Shown: positions 1 through 8,961 of the stretch, piece after piece | Position numbering within the stretch: position 1 is the first letter of the stretch | How the letters are laid out: each line of letters begins with the position of its first letter | NCBI RefSeq assembly: GCF_001983935.1 | Contig: NZ_CP017641.1 | Location: forward strand, 744,001 to 808,000 | From: Fuerstiella marisgermanici | GTDB lineage: Bacteria; Planctomycetota; Planctomycetia; Planctomycetales; Planctomycetaceae | Direction of reading: 5' to 3' | DNA: 64,000 bases | Position numbers and translations under genes: made by a program | The notes under the pieces: model-generated | The model's input: the letters and a program-made list of their open reading frames with translations, nothing else | The model's database searches: none | Told to the model about the DNA's origin: nothing

Positions 1-704
1 TCCATCTGCCGGAACGACAGATTCCACACGTCGACAATCGTCAACTGTTGAGGAACCGCGTCTTTGTGACCTGTCAGGATTTTCAAGGCCATTGCGGCCT
101 GCAGCGATGCGATCACGCCGATAGCGGGGCCAAGTACGCCGGCTGTGTCGCAGGTTTCCGTCGAACCGGGTGGGGGAGGATTCTGCATCAGACAACGCAG
201 GCACGCCGTCCGGCCAGGAATCACAGGCATCATTTGGCCATGGCTGCCCGTGCAACCGGTGAAGATCCACGGGATGCCGGTCTCCAGCGAGACATCGTTA
301 ATTAGGTAGCGAATCTCAAAGTTGTCCGTCCCGTCCATGATCAGATCCACGCCCTCCGCGAATCCTCGAACGTTGTTGAAGTCGGCATCCGCAACGATTG
401 GTTCGATTTCAATTGACGAATTGATCCGCTGCAGACGGTTGACTGCTGCAATCGCTTTGGGCAGGTGAGCCGTCACGTCATCTTCAGTGAACAGCGTTTG
501 CCGCTGTAGGTTGCTGAGTTCCACGAAGTCGCGATCGACGATTCGTAGAAAACCAACGCCGGCCCGTGTGAGAGCATCAGCTAGTACACAACCTAATGCT
601 CCGCAGCCGACCAGCAGCACACGACGTTCGGCCAGCGCCTGCTGACCGGCCTGCCCGACGCCGTCGAACAGAATTTGTTTTTGATATCTTGAATCTGAAT
701 TCAT
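1..704 (-). CDS. ThiF/MoeB/HesA-family E1-like adenylyltransferase (partial, C-terminus off window)
   Basis: The reading frame opens at an ATG at 704 and runs off the left edge. Enzymes of this family adenylate the C-terminal glycine of a ubiquitin-like sulfur carrier (ThiS, MoaD). A GCGALG nucleotide-binding motif sits at residues 33-38, followed by LSNLQRQ with the conserved Arg, the DGTDNFEIRYLIND signature near 124-137, a CLRC zinc pair (Cys168, Cys171) and TCDTAG containing the position of the family's reactive Cys. About 234 residues are visible; the family is usually 245-390 residues long, so a C-terminal rhodanese domain may lie outside. It starts 21 bases after the Rieske gene stops, on the same strand. 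ThiF and MoeB cannot be separated from this part. Confidence 0.9.
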   Translation of the reverse strand, partial: MNSDSRYQKQILFDGVGQAGQQALAERRVLLVGCGALGCVLADALTRAGVGFLRIVDRDFVELSNLQRQTLFTEDDVTAHLPKAIAAVNRLQRINSSIEIEPIVADADFNNVRGFAEGVDLIMDGTDNFEIRYLINDVSLETGIPWIFTGCTGSHGQMMPVIPGRTACLRCLMQNPPPPGSTETCDTAGVLGPAIGVIASLQAAMALKILTGHKDAVPQQLTIVDVWNLSFRQM

Positions 705-724
705 GGCGCGAAGTGTACGAACTT

Positions 725-1030
725 CTACAGCTGAACGCACACCTTGCCGTCCTGCACACTGGCTTCGTAGCTGGTTTGACACAGCGTTTCGTTTAGACAG
801 TGTCGCCCGCTGGTGACGTCAAACTGCCATCCGTGCCAGGGACAGGTGACGATGCTGCCATCAAGAGCCCCCTTGCCCAACGGCCCACCAGCGTGAGGGC
901 AGATGCCGTCCAGCACGTGAAACGTTCCGTCGACGTTGAAGACGGCAAAGATGCGACCGTCAGCAACGACTTCAGCGGACTCGCCCGGCGGAACCGATTC
1001 GGCATCGATAAGGGGAATCACTTCCGGCAT
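725..1030 (-). CDS. Rieske-type [2Fe-2S] ferredoxin
   Basis: A 101-residue soluble Rieske protein. The cluster ligands are visible as C44-P-H46 and C63-PW-H66, with the typical HAGGPLGKG spacer and a CPWHGWQFD second box, as in the ferredoxins of aromatic-ring dioxygenases and small NirD-like proteins. It would pass electrons to an oxygenase or reductase. An ATG at 1084 is in frame, but the start at 1030 is preferred because it lies just after the stop of the upstream oxidoreductase (1035-1037) and gives the normal family N-terminus. The close spacing suggests co-transcription with the halogenase-like gene. The partner is inferred from position only. Confidence 0.88.
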   Translation of the reverse strand: MPEVIPLIDAESVPPGESAEVVADGRIFAVFNVDGTFHVLDGICPHAGGPLGKGALDGSIVTCPWHGWQFDVTSGRHCLNETLCQTSYEASVQDGKVCVQL

Positions 1031-1034
1031 TCGA

Positions 1035-2360
1035 TCACGCCATTGCCGGCTGCTGTACAGGTTCGTCAGTCGACGGCTCATCACCTGACGGCATAATGTT
1101 TCCCATCACCTTGAAGATGTCTGAAACACCCGGCTTGAAAACGTCGCCGACCAGAATGTCGACCATATTCGACTTGTACTCAGGATACTCTCTTAGGAAC
1201 GTGCCGAAGCTGAAGTCTTCTGCATAGAACGCGTAAACCAGCTTGCGAAAGTTTTCAATGCCCTGCTTGTACAGCGGCTGCCACTGCCCGAGTCGCGGGG
1301 CCGTCAGGTCGCCTCGCTGCAATGCATCGTGAATCGCATCAGCCGCGAATTCGCCACCCTTGAGCGCGAGATAGACACCGCTGGAATAGACCGGGTCGAT
1401 AAAGCCGAACGCATCGCCCACGGACAGCCAACCGTTTCCTGCCGTTTCGCTCGAATAGTAGGAGAAGTCTTTCGTGGTGAAGAAATCCGTGCAACGTTCG
1501 GCATCGACCAGTCGTTTTTCCAGAGCTGGGCAAAGTTGCAATTCGCGCTGATACACGGTTTCAGCGTCACCGTTTTCTTTTCCGAACATGTGTTCCATGT
1601 TGCCTACGCAGCCAATGCTGACCACGTTGTCCGGCAATGGAATAAACCAAAACCATGACTTGTTGTCGGACGTCTGCATGACCAGCGTCGCGCCACCGTC
1701 CTTGCCGGGGTCCCGATAGGCGTTCTTCCAGTAGGTCCAGATCGTGCCCTTCTTCAGGTGCGGATCGCGGTCTCGTTGCCCGCGGCGGTTACCGATAAAC
1801 GCAGTTTGTCCGCTTGCGTCCACCACGACTCGACTGCGAATTTCGCGTTCCGTGCGGCCGCCATCTTCGTTTAGCAATCGACACTTCACGCCGACCGCTA
1901 CATCACCTTCAAATACGACATCCGTGGCATGTCCAGACGTGTGAACGACGGCTCCCAGTTCTGTCGCGCGGTCCAGCAGCATTTGATCGAACACACCTCG
2001 TTCGACCTGCCACGTGACACTGGATTCATGATCGTTGTACATCTCAAAGTAGAACGGCGCAGATTCTTTCACGCCGTTGCTGACGAACTGCACGCTGTAC
2101 TTGCGCGGAAACGCGGAGGCCTTCATGCGATCCACCATTCCCAAGCGTTTCAGTGGCCAGTAGGTTTCCGGGATCAGCGACTCACCCACGTGAAATCGGG
2201 GCAGAGCGGCTCGTTCCAGCAGCAGGACGCTGTATCCATGTTCGGCGACTAAAGCAGCCGTCGTGGCACCTGCCGGACCGCCGCCGATGACAACGACATC
2301 GTACGAATCCTCGACAGGCGGAAGATAGTTGACCGGATTTTGTGGGTCGGGCTGAATCAT
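1035..2360 (-). CDS. FAD-dependent oxidoreductase of the flavin-dependent halogenase family
   Basis: A 441-residue flavoprotein. GGGPAG near residues 26-31 is the dinucleotide-binding motif. HVGESLIPE follows, then a conserved-looking Lys in FPRKYSVQF near residue 85. WFWFIP near residue 235 matches the WxWxIP motif of FADH2-dependent halogenases. GDAFGFIDPVYSSG near the C-terminal third is the second FAD-binding box. The family chlorinates or brominates aromatic rings through HOCl and an active-site Lys, but some members are monooxygenases or reductases. The ATG at 2360 was chosen because the 74 codons upstream look non-coding and the Rossmann motif follows normally. Neighbours (chorismate-lyase-like, Rieske, radical SAM) suggest an aromatic substrate; this is inference. 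Confidence 0.87.
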   Translation of the reverse strand: MIQPDPQNPVNYLPPVEDSYDVVVIGGGPAGATTAALVAEHGYSVLLLERAALPRFHVGESLIPETYWPLKRLGMVDRMKASAFPRKYSVQFVSNGVKESAPFYFEMYNDHESSVTWQVERGVFDQMLLDRATELGAVVHTSGHATDVVFEGDVAVGVKCRLLNEDGGRTEREIRSRVVVDASGQTAFIGNRRGQRDRDPHLKKGTIWTYWKNAYRDPGKDGGATLVMQTSDNKSWFWFIPLPDNVVSIGCVGNMEHMFGKENGDAETVYQRELQLCPALEKRLVDAERCTDFFTTKDFSYYSSETAGNGWLSVGDAFGFIDPVYSSGVYLALKGGEFAADAIHDALQRGDLTAPRLGQWQPLYKQGIENFRKLVYAFYAEDFSFGTFLREYPEYKSNMVDILVGDVFKPGVSDIFKVMGNIMPSGDEPSTDEPVQQPAMA

Positions 2361-2505
2361 AGCGTGGTGTCGCAGAAATGGGTGGAGGGAGGCAAATTTG
2401 CGGCGGGACGAACGTTGCCCGTGCTGGTGTTTTGCCTCAGCTCGGGCTGTTTTGCGAGCGTTAGGCGTCGTACGAGCAGATTCGCTGGACCACAATATAA
2501 TCGTT

Positions 2506-3048
2506 CTAGGTGAGAGGTGCAGAAATTTCCAATAAATCGACGGCCGGTGACCCATTGCAGAAAATCGTGGCCATACGCCCAAATGTCTCCTGGCCGACGT
2601 CCATCTGCAAATACCGGCTCAACCCGGCCCCGGCCTTGAATTTGACAATCGCGCCCAGGTCGATATGCCTTAAGACGTTATGTTGAATCAAGACTCGGCC
2701 TAGCGGGATCTCTTCCGATTCGATCTGTTCACGAACGGTGTCATTCACGAATCCGAAATTGAAACGCACAATCCCGAACTGGACGTTCTGTTCTGTGCCA
2801 TGCTTTTTTAACAGGATCTTACGGCAGTACAGGTCGCCAACGTACTTTGAGTCCACGACGACCACATCGACCGAACAATCATGGTAGCGTTCCATGTTCA
2901 CGGTCATGTGATGTTCGTGTACCAGCATGCGGTGATAGGGTTCTGGCGTCGCTTCGCGCGGAACGTGTTCTGCGGACAGATACAACGGCTCCCCTTCAGG
3001 TTCGGGAAACAAAGCGCACAGTTGGTCGAGCTCAATCAGAGGGTTCAC
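2506..3048 (-). CDS. Chorismate lyase-like (UbiC/DUF98-type) protein
   Basis: A 180-residue protein starting at GTG. It carries the pattern LVHEHHMTVNMERYHD, then YCRKILL and IPLGRVLIQHNVLRHIDLG. This resembles the chorismate lyase / 4-hydroxybenzoate synthetase-like families (UbiC, DUF98), where an Arg and a late Glu hold chorismate and pyruvate is released. A role making a hydroxybenzoate from chorismate is plausible, but activity cannot be shown from sequence. It lies between a radical SAM gene and a halogenase-like flavoprotein, all on the minus strand with gaps of about 150 bases, so it may supply their aromatic starter. Confidence 0.72.
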   Translation of the reverse strand: MNPLIELDQLCALFPEPEGEPLYLSAEHVPREATPEPYHRMLVHEHHMTVNMERYHDCSVDVVVVDSKYVGDLYCRKILLKKHGTEQNVQFGIVRFNFGFVNDTVREQIESEEIPLGRVLIQHNVLRHIDLGAIVKFKAGAGLSRYLQMDVGQETFGRMATIFCNGSPAVDLLEISAPLT

Positions 3049-3202
3049 AGACGGCAGGTTTCTGAGTTTGGATGAGAAAAACGGTCAGATGCGGGCCAGT
3101 TGCTCTCGCTACGCAAGCGGCTGGAAAACGCCTCCGTGTCGCCCATCGTCGTTTCATGCGACGAAGACTTTTCCGCGTGGCAGGATACTTGATTCACTAC
3201 GC

Positions 3203-4522
3203 CTACGTATACCGAACAGCCCGGTGTTCGGGCTCGAAGTATTCCGGCAACAGGCTGTCGACCTGCAGCAAACCTTTACGGGTTAATGTGATGTCGTCGC
3301 CGTCGACGGTTAAGTACCCAGCCGCCTGTTGGTTGCTGAAAGCGGTTGAGAACTCTTTCAGGATGTCCACACCGAACTTATCGCGAAACGGCTGCGCACT
3401 AATGTGGCCTTCTTTCATCTGCAACACGACCTCCCGAATCAGACTCTGGTGAGCAGTCGGCTGGAGCGCTCGGTTGATCGGCAGTTCGCCGTTGTTCACG
3501 GTTTCGATGTAGTCTTCGATCTTGTCCAGGTTCTGGTAGTGCACGCCCTGGAAATGGCCGAACGACGAAACTCCCGTGGCCAGCAGGTCGCAGCCACGCC
3601 ACACGCTGTCTCGGTACACGAAGTGGTCGGTTTCCGGATTGTGAATCATTTCGTTGCCGCTGGAAATGTGATAGCCAGCCTTCGAAAGTTCGTCCATCGC
3701 CTCGCTCACCCAGCGACGTTTGGTCGGCCAGTCGGCGACGGGCGATGAGTTGCCACTTTCCTTCATCTCTTTCGAGTAGACGGTGTTGAACGGCAGTTCC
3801 ATCTGATAGATCGTGATGTTGTCCGGCTTCATCTCGATCGCTTTTTCGACACACTGTTGCCAGTTGTCATCGGTCTCGCCCACCATCCCTGCGATCAGGT
3901 CGATGTTAACCTGTGGAAAACCAACGTCCTGAATCCAGTCGTAGGCTCTTAGCACTTCCGGCGACAAATGTGCTCTGCCGTTTTCTTCCAGGATCTTGTC
4001 GTCGAAGTTTTCCACACCCAGCGATACTCGAGTGATGCCGATGTCTTTCAGCGTCTGCAGCTTCTCAAGACTTAGCGTACCAGGTTCGCATTCAAACGTG
4101 ACTTCGCGAGCATTCTCCCATGTGACATGCTCGCTCATGCGTTCCCGCAACGAACGCAGCTGTTTGGAACTCAGGTAAGACGGAGTCCCGCCGCCGAAGT
4201 ACACGAATTCCAGTTCTCGCCCCTGAACAGCCGGCTTGTGGCTAATCGTTTCGATTTCGCGAATCAACGCCTGTACATACTCTTCAATCGCTTTCGCGTT
4301 CTGATTGGTATACACGCGAAAGTAGCAAAACTTGCAGCGCTTGCGACAGAACGGAATGTGAATGTACAAGCCCAGCGGCGTCTTCTCTGTTTCGGCTTTC
4401 GGCCGTTCAAAGGCTTCGAACACTTGCGGTACGTTGTCCGCGGTCCACAGCGAGAAGGGTGGGTAGTTGGAGATGAAGTAGCTGCCAACTTCTGTCGATG
4501 TAGAAACGTCAGTTGTAGTCAT
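3203..4522 (-). CDS. HemN/HemW-like radical SAM protein
   Basis: A 439-residue radical SAM enzyme. Cys59, Cys63 and Cys66 in [11 protein letters not shown] form the 4Fe-4S site. YFGGGTPS near residue 110 is the SAM-binding GGE-type region. ECEPGT and GVENFDD follow in the order of coproporphyrinogen III dehydrogenase relatives, and the C-terminal 80 residues look like a HemN C-terminal domain. The sequence CKFCYFRVY differs from the CxYCDF of housekeeping HemN and HemW, so it is probably a specialised relative (oxidase, methyltransferase or haem chaperone). Position next to chorismate-lyase-like and halogenase-like genes hints at a biosynthetic role. The exact reaction is unknown. Confidence 0.83.
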   Translation of the reverse strand: MTTTDVSTSTEVGSYFISNYPPFSLWTADNVPQVFEAFERPKAETEKTPLGLYIHIPFCRKRCKFCYFRVYTNQNAKAIEEYVQALIREIETISHKPAVQGRELEFVYFGGGTPSYLSSKQLRSLRERMSEHVTWENAREVTFECEPGTLSLEKLQTLKDIGITRVSLGVENFDDKILEENGRAHLSPEVLRAYDWIQDVGFPQVNIDLIAGMVGETDDNWQQCVEKAIEMKPDNITIYQMELPFNTVYSKEMKESGNSSPVADWPTKRRWVSEAMDELSKAGYHISSGNEMIHNPETDHFVYRDSVWRGCDLLATGVSSFGHFQGVHYQNLDKIEDYIETVNNGELPINRALQPTAHQSLIREVVLQMKEGHISAQPFRDKFGVDILKEFSTAFSNQQAAGYLTVDGDDITLTRKGLLQVDSLLPEYFEPEHRAVRYT

Positions 4523-4676
4523 GGGCTGTTTTTCGGAGTGCGGATTTTTTGAAATGCGGTAATGGCGGGGGAAGTCGAGTGTGGCTGATGTGGAATGTGA
4601 AAATGACCAATGAGACCGAGGCGAAGTCGACGGAGCTTGTTCACTCCATCATTTGATACGATCCACTGGTCTTTCT

Positions 4677-5867
4677 CTAGGCAAAGCACCGCAGGCGGCC
4701 GTTGTGATCGTCTTCGCCCACCACCATACAGCCTTCACCGATGGCAATGCCAGCGTTCACTGCTTTTCCAGCGTTGAACTTCCAGACCTCGGCGCCGTCT
4801 GCGAGACTCAAACCGTAAATATTGCCGTCGCCGGAACCGAAGAAGACGCGGTCATCAACAATGGCGGGCGAACTTTCGATGCGGGCTTTCGTGGCAAACG
4901 TCCATCGCGCCTTGCCTGTTTTTCGGTCGACGGCGTGCATCAGTTTGTCGTGATTGCCCACCAGGACCAGGTCCTTCGTCACGGCCGCAGAAGAATGGTA
5001 GGGCAGCTCACGATCACCAACATATCGCCAATCAATTTCACCCGTCTTCCAGTTCACGGCGACAAGTTCGCCCGCGTGCGAACCCACGTACAGAAGGTCG
5101 CCCATGATCGCAGGCGATGCGATCAATTGTGATTCCAGCGGGACGTTGCGGACTTCCTCATGAGTTTTCAGGTCGATGACTCGAAGCTGAGTATCGCAGC
5201 CGGACAGAAATGTGAAGTTCTCAGCGACGGCCGGCGAGCAGTTGATCATGTCGTCCGTCTGGAAACTCCATGTTTCCTTGCCAGCCTCAGAAATGCCGTA
5301 CAGCTTGCTGTCGTGCGATGCCAGCAACAGTTCGTTGCCGTACTTTGCAACTCCGCCCGCGATTTCAGCATCTGATACGAACTTCCATAAACGCTTGCCT
5401 GTTTTGCGATCGACGGCGTGAAGGATTCCGTCTTCGTCGCCCACGTACACAGCACTGGCGGTCACCAGCGGAGCCGCCTTGAAGCCTGGCGCAAATTTCT
5501 TTTCGTCCGGATCGTCGATCGATCGATACTTCCAGATCTCTTTGCCGGTCGCTTTATGCAGGCAATACAGATAGCCTTGCAGAGCCGGAGCGTAAACGTG
5601 GTCGCCGACGATGGCACAAGTCGCAACCCAGCCGTCGCGCGACTTCAGTTCCCACTTCAGCTCGGGCTGTTTCGACAGCGTGGTTTTTGCGACGCCCTGT
5701 TGAGCGGGGCCGTGACGAAACGATGCCCAGCTCGATTCCGTCGGCGCGGCGAGTGGCGTCGGTTTGGTCTGATCTTCGGCGAAGGCCGGGACTCCGCCTG
5801 TTGCCATCAGCGTGGCACCTGCGGTCAAAGTCTTCAGGGCGTGTCGTCGTGTGAAAGTAGACGGCAT
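4677..5867 (-). CDS. Tat-exported PQQ-like beta-propeller repeat protein
   Basis: A 396-residue secreted protein. The N-terminus RRHALKTLTAGATL is a twin-arginine signal ending near AFAEDQ. The body is made of repeated blades with the pattern G-x-hydrophobic-hydrophobic-(A/S)-x-D-x-x-T-G-(K/E)-x-x-W (for example AVDRKTGKRLW, LHKATGKEIW, AVNWKTGEIDW), typical of BamB/quinoprotein propellers. No PQQ-ligand set or cytochrome domain is evident, so it is more likely a scaffold or structural propeller than a dehydrogenase. The ATG at 5867 begins the signal peptide; longer in-frame extensions look non-coding. Such Tat propellers are abundant in planctomycetes. Confidence 0.87.
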   Translation of the reverse strand: MPSTFTRRHALKTLTAGATLMATGGVPAFAEDQTKPTPLAAPTESSWASFRHGPAQQGVAKTTLSKQPELKWELKSRDGWVATCAIVGDHVYAPALQGYLYCLHKATGKEIWKYRSIDDPDEKKFAPGFKAAPLVTASAVYVGDEDGILHAVDRKTGKRLWKFVSDAEIAGGVAKYGNELLLASHDSKLYGISEAGKETWSFQTDDMINCSPAVAENFTFLSGCDTQLRVIDLKTHEEVRNVPLESQLIASPAIMGDLLYVGSHAGELVAVNWKTGEIDWRYVGDRELPYHSSAAVTKDLVLVGNHDKLMHAVDRKTGKARWTFATKARIESSPAIVDDRVFFGSGDGNIYGLSLADGAEVWKFNAGKAVNAGIAIGEGCMVVGEDDHNGRLRCFA

Positions 5868-6081
5868 GGTGGCTCCGGCGGGCTGAGGTGGGCGCGGCCT
5901 TGGCTTTGCGTTCGTTACGAAGGCAAAATTCAGGCGGATGGCTGTTCGCTCAATTATTACGGATTTGCCGATCGAGTCGAGTGGCGAGTCCCGTCTTTCC
6001 GCCAGAACGCCTGCCGCTGTTCTGCCACCCGCAGGGACTTCTGAGGCCGCCTGAGGTCCGCGACCTGGCCCCAACGACGCC

Positions 6082-6966
6082 CTACGCCGCTCGCCGCGTC
6101 CGCACCTTACTTTGTCGAGCCGTGTCGCTGTTGCGCTGGGCCCGTTTTTTGGCTCGCTGCTTTTCGACAAAGCGAGTCGCTTCCGGGCGAATACGCATAA
6201 ACGCGTTCCGCATGCGTACAGCGTCCGGAAATCGCTTGGCCCCATTGATCTCAATCGACTTTCTTAGCCACGCGATCATGGATTGCGGGACTCGTGTCTT
6301 CAGTTTCTGGTAGCCCGGCAGCGGCCATTCGTACGGCCATTCCGGCCACTGGCCAGCCAGCATTCGGTAGAAAACCAGACCCAGCGAAAACACGTCAGAT
6401 CGGCAGGAAGGCCGCCCCATCGCCTGTTCCGGAGCCATGTACCCGACTGTACCCGTGCCACACCCTTTAATGGTTTGACGAGCTACTTTCGCAATTCCGA
6501 AATCGGCCAAACGAGCCGATCCGTCCGCAAACAGGATTACGTTTTCCGGCTTGATGTCGCAATGAATCACTTTGCGTTCATGAGCGAACGCGACCGCTTC
6601 CATCAATTGGTCGATCAGCAGCATCGTGGTGTCAAACGACATGCGACGCGACAATCGGTCAAACAGCGTTTCCATGCCCAGCGGAAACGAAATCACAAGA
6701 CGTCCATTGATGATGCTGGCGTCTTTAATCTGCAGAATGCCCGGATGGTCGACGGTGGCCAGCAGGCGGCTTTCTTTTCGAAAGCTGGCCAGAAGCTGGT
6801 CATCCACCAGCGGCTCATGAGGAATTTTCAGGGCAACGCGAGTTCCCATGATTGTGTCCATGGCCTGAAACACGCTCGCAAAACCGCCTTCCCCAAGGCG
6901 TTTTTCGATCCGATATTTGCCAAGTTTCTGGCGAATGCGAAGCTTTGTGGATGGTACTGATGGCAT
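6082..6966 (-). CDS. Serine/threonine protein kinase, single domain
   Basis: A 294-residue Hanks-type kinase with no transmembrane segment. It has the Gly-rich loop LGEGGFASV near residue 22, the VALKIP lysine, HCDIKPENV as catalytic loop (Cys where most kinases have Arg, so a non-RD kinase), DFGIAK, and GTVGYMAPEQ as activation-segment end. The C-terminus is a short basic tail. The internal ATG at 6966 is preferred over an ATG at 7014 because the extension shows no kinase character. No neighbour points to a substrate. Non-RD kinases often lack activation-loop phosphorylation control; here that is inference. Confidence 0.88.
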   Translation of the reverse strand: MPSVPSTKLRIRQKLGKYRIEKRLGEGGFASVFQAMDTIMGTRVALKIPHEPLVDDQLLASFRKESRLLATVDHPGILQIKDASIINGRLVISFPLGMETLFDRLSRRMSFDTTMLLIDQLMEAVAFAHERKVIHCDIKPENVILFADGSARLADFGIAKVARQTIKGCGTGTVGYMAPEQAMGRPSCRSDVFSLGLVFYRMLAGQWPEWPYEWPLPGYQKLKTRVPQSMIAWLRKSIEINGAKRFPDAVRMRNAFMRIRPEATRFVEKQRAKKRAQRNSDTARQSKVRTRRAA

Positions 6967-7159
6967 AAGAGTTTGCGGGTGGGGTAGAAGAATGCGGCGG
7001 TCCGTCGACGGCAAACTGGTCGCTGTAGCAATTGTATCGGTCTATACCTCAAACTGATGTACGCAGGGCGATCAATTTTCTAACCTTCGTCCGGATATTC
7101 GGTGCCGTCCCCCGCAGAGTTTTTCATTGTTGGTTCAATGACTCATGTGTCGAACCTTT

Positions 7160-7193
7160 CTGACCGCCGTTCGCAGCTTTCGCTCGCGGTCAG
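7160..7193 (-). terminator. Possible hairpin at the end of the membrane hydrolase gene
   Basis: CTGACCGC at 7160-7167 pairs with GCGGTCAG at 7186-7193 around an 18-base loop. The stem overlaps the stop codon of the hydrolase gene and has no T-tract after it, so it is a weak terminator candidate. Confidence 0.3.
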
Positions 7194-8875
7194 ATTGGGG
7201 CCGGGTTGAAGTCGGCGTAGGCCGCTTTTAGTGCTTTTGTATCGTCGTCCGTCCACGCTTCCGGGGCCGTGACTTCGATCCACGCGTCGATGTATTCCGC
7301 GGGCGAATAATTGTGAGCGTAGCCCAGCGGAGCGGCAGTGGCCATCGGAACATCAAAGCCAACCTGCAGGAACGTGACGACGGGGAACCATCGAAAATAT
7401 GGCGACACGTCCGGAGCTTTCTCCGACGTTAACCAGTCGGGCTCACGGTACGCCAGCGATGGCGAAAACCACGACATCGGATCGCTGCCGTGTTGAATGT
7501 ACATGATCCTCATGACGCCCCACTTAGCGCCCGCCGGTACCGCAACGGCCTCTCGGCTCATAAATCGAACCAGATCGCCACCTCGAAACTGCGGTAGCCA
7601 TGCGGGCGTTTCAGATTGTCGATTACGAACCAGTTCCGGCCAAATGGTGCTCGGAAATGGCGGGCCACTCAGCACCGCCCCATCGATTGGATCGCCGATC
7701 AGGTCGTAAAAATCGAAGGCTGCTTCCGTGCCAAGCGAACCCAGACTTAGCCCGAAAACGTACAGCTTCGGTCGATCAGCTTTGTCCAGCGACGACCAAT
7801 GCGAATGCACTTCCCGAAACAAGGCTTTGGCCGCGTCTCGTGACCGATCCGGATCAATCATGATCGTCAACCAGCTTGGCAGATACGAATACTGCATCGA
7901 TACCGTGGCAATGTCTCCATCGTGCAGATAATCCAGCGGATCGACGGACGACGGGTCCAGCCAGCCAGTGCCGGTCGGCGTCGCGACAACCAAAACGCGG
8001 CGTTCAAACCCGCCCACGCGAATCAGTTCGTCCAGAGCCACCTTTGCTCGTCGGGCCAGCGAATCTTCCGTATTGTAACCGGCGTAAACACGAATTGGCG
8101 TCTTCGCAGGCCGCCCCGTCAAAATCGAAATGTCCTCGGCCGTCGGACCTTCCGCCACAAAGATCTTGCCATTCCTGCCGATGTCGCTCCAACGTATCAG
8201 CGAATCCGGACTTCCCGAAGCCATTGAACGTTCAGGCTGTGAGAGTTCGTCGTACGTGGCCTGGTCGATAGACGCAAACGCTTCGTCCGCCGCATGCAAC
8301 GCTGTTTTGACGATCAGCCCATCCACAAGGCTGATGATCATGAAGCTAAGCACAACCGTCGAAACGACCAGAGCCACTCGCGGCGGCATGACTTTTTTTA
8401 GTCGATTGGAGACCGAATGAATCAAAAACCCGATCGCTCGCGCGACAAGCAACAGCACAGTAGCAACAACAATTGCAGTCGTCAGAACGCTGAACGGGTA
8501 CGACGAGTCGACCCCCGACATGTGCATGCGATCGCGGATTGAATTTTGCCAGACGGTCATACGAGACAACGTCAGCGCAGAAACCAAGCCTGTAATGACC
8601 AGTAGGACCAACGACACACGCCGGGCGTTGGTGCTGTTCAGTTCACGCAACTGCATAAACCGCCACACGGCGATGGTCGCTTTCGCGATAGCGTAGCCGA
8701 CGATTAACGAGACCCCGCCAAGTATCCCTTGCAAAATCGGCGGGCGAGGCAAGAGCGACGGCGTTAGCGACGCGGAAAAGAACAGCAGCCCCAGTGCTGT
8801 CGACGCGACTGAAAAGGAGGCCACCAGTCGTCCGAACCAGGCTGTCAAAGCAGATCGAATTCTGTGTACGTGCAT
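7190..8875 (-). CDS. Membrane alpha/beta-hydrolase family protein (Abhydrolase_9 type)
   Basis: A 561-residue protein. Residues about 15-210 hold several hydrophobic helices, including SLTPSLLPRPPILQG and the G-rich helix after it, which is the signature of the Abhydrolase_9 N-terminal membrane domain. The second half is a catalytic domain with GLSLGSLG as nucleophile elbow (Ser), a later GDPIDGAVLSGPPF segment and HNYSPAEY near the C-terminus, where a catalytic His is likely. The family is known mainly from actinobacteria and scattered Gram-negatives and has no firm substrate; a lipid or ester hydrolase in the inner membrane is the usual guess. It is followed by a hairpin. Confidence 0.83.
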   Translation of the reverse strand: MHVHRIRSALTAWFGRLVASFSVASTALGLLFFSASLTPSLLPRPPILQGILGGVSLIVGYAIAKATIAVWRFMQLRELNSTNARRVSLVLLVITGLVSALTLSRMTVWQNSIRDRMHMSGVDSSYPFSVLTTAIVVATVLLLVARAIGFLIHSVSNRLKKVMPPRVALVVSTVVLSFMIISLVDGLIVKTALHAADEAFASIDQATYDELSQPERSMASGSPDSLIRWSDIGRNGKIFVAEGPTAEDISILTGRPAKTPIRVYAGYNTEDSLARRAKVALDELIRVGGFERRVLVVATPTGTGWLDPSSVDPLDYLHDGDIATVSMQYSYLPSWLTIMIDPDRSRDAAKALFREVHSHWSSLDKADRPKLYVFGLSLGSLGTEAAFDFYDLIGDPIDGAVLSGPPFPSTIWPELVRNRQSETPAWLPQFRGGDLVRFMSREAVAVPAGAKWGVMRIMYIQHGSDPMSWFSPSLAYREPDWLTSEKAPDVSPYFRWFPVVTFLQVGFDVPMATAAPLGYAHNYSPAEYIDAWIEVTAPEAWTDDDTKALKAAYADFNPAPI

Positions 8876-8961
8876 TGATTCCGTTTTTCGGATGAAGTTT
8901 CACCGACAGTTACCGCTTTCGTCTGTGTGTTGCAAGTGTTTCTCCCGGCACCCACAGGTTC

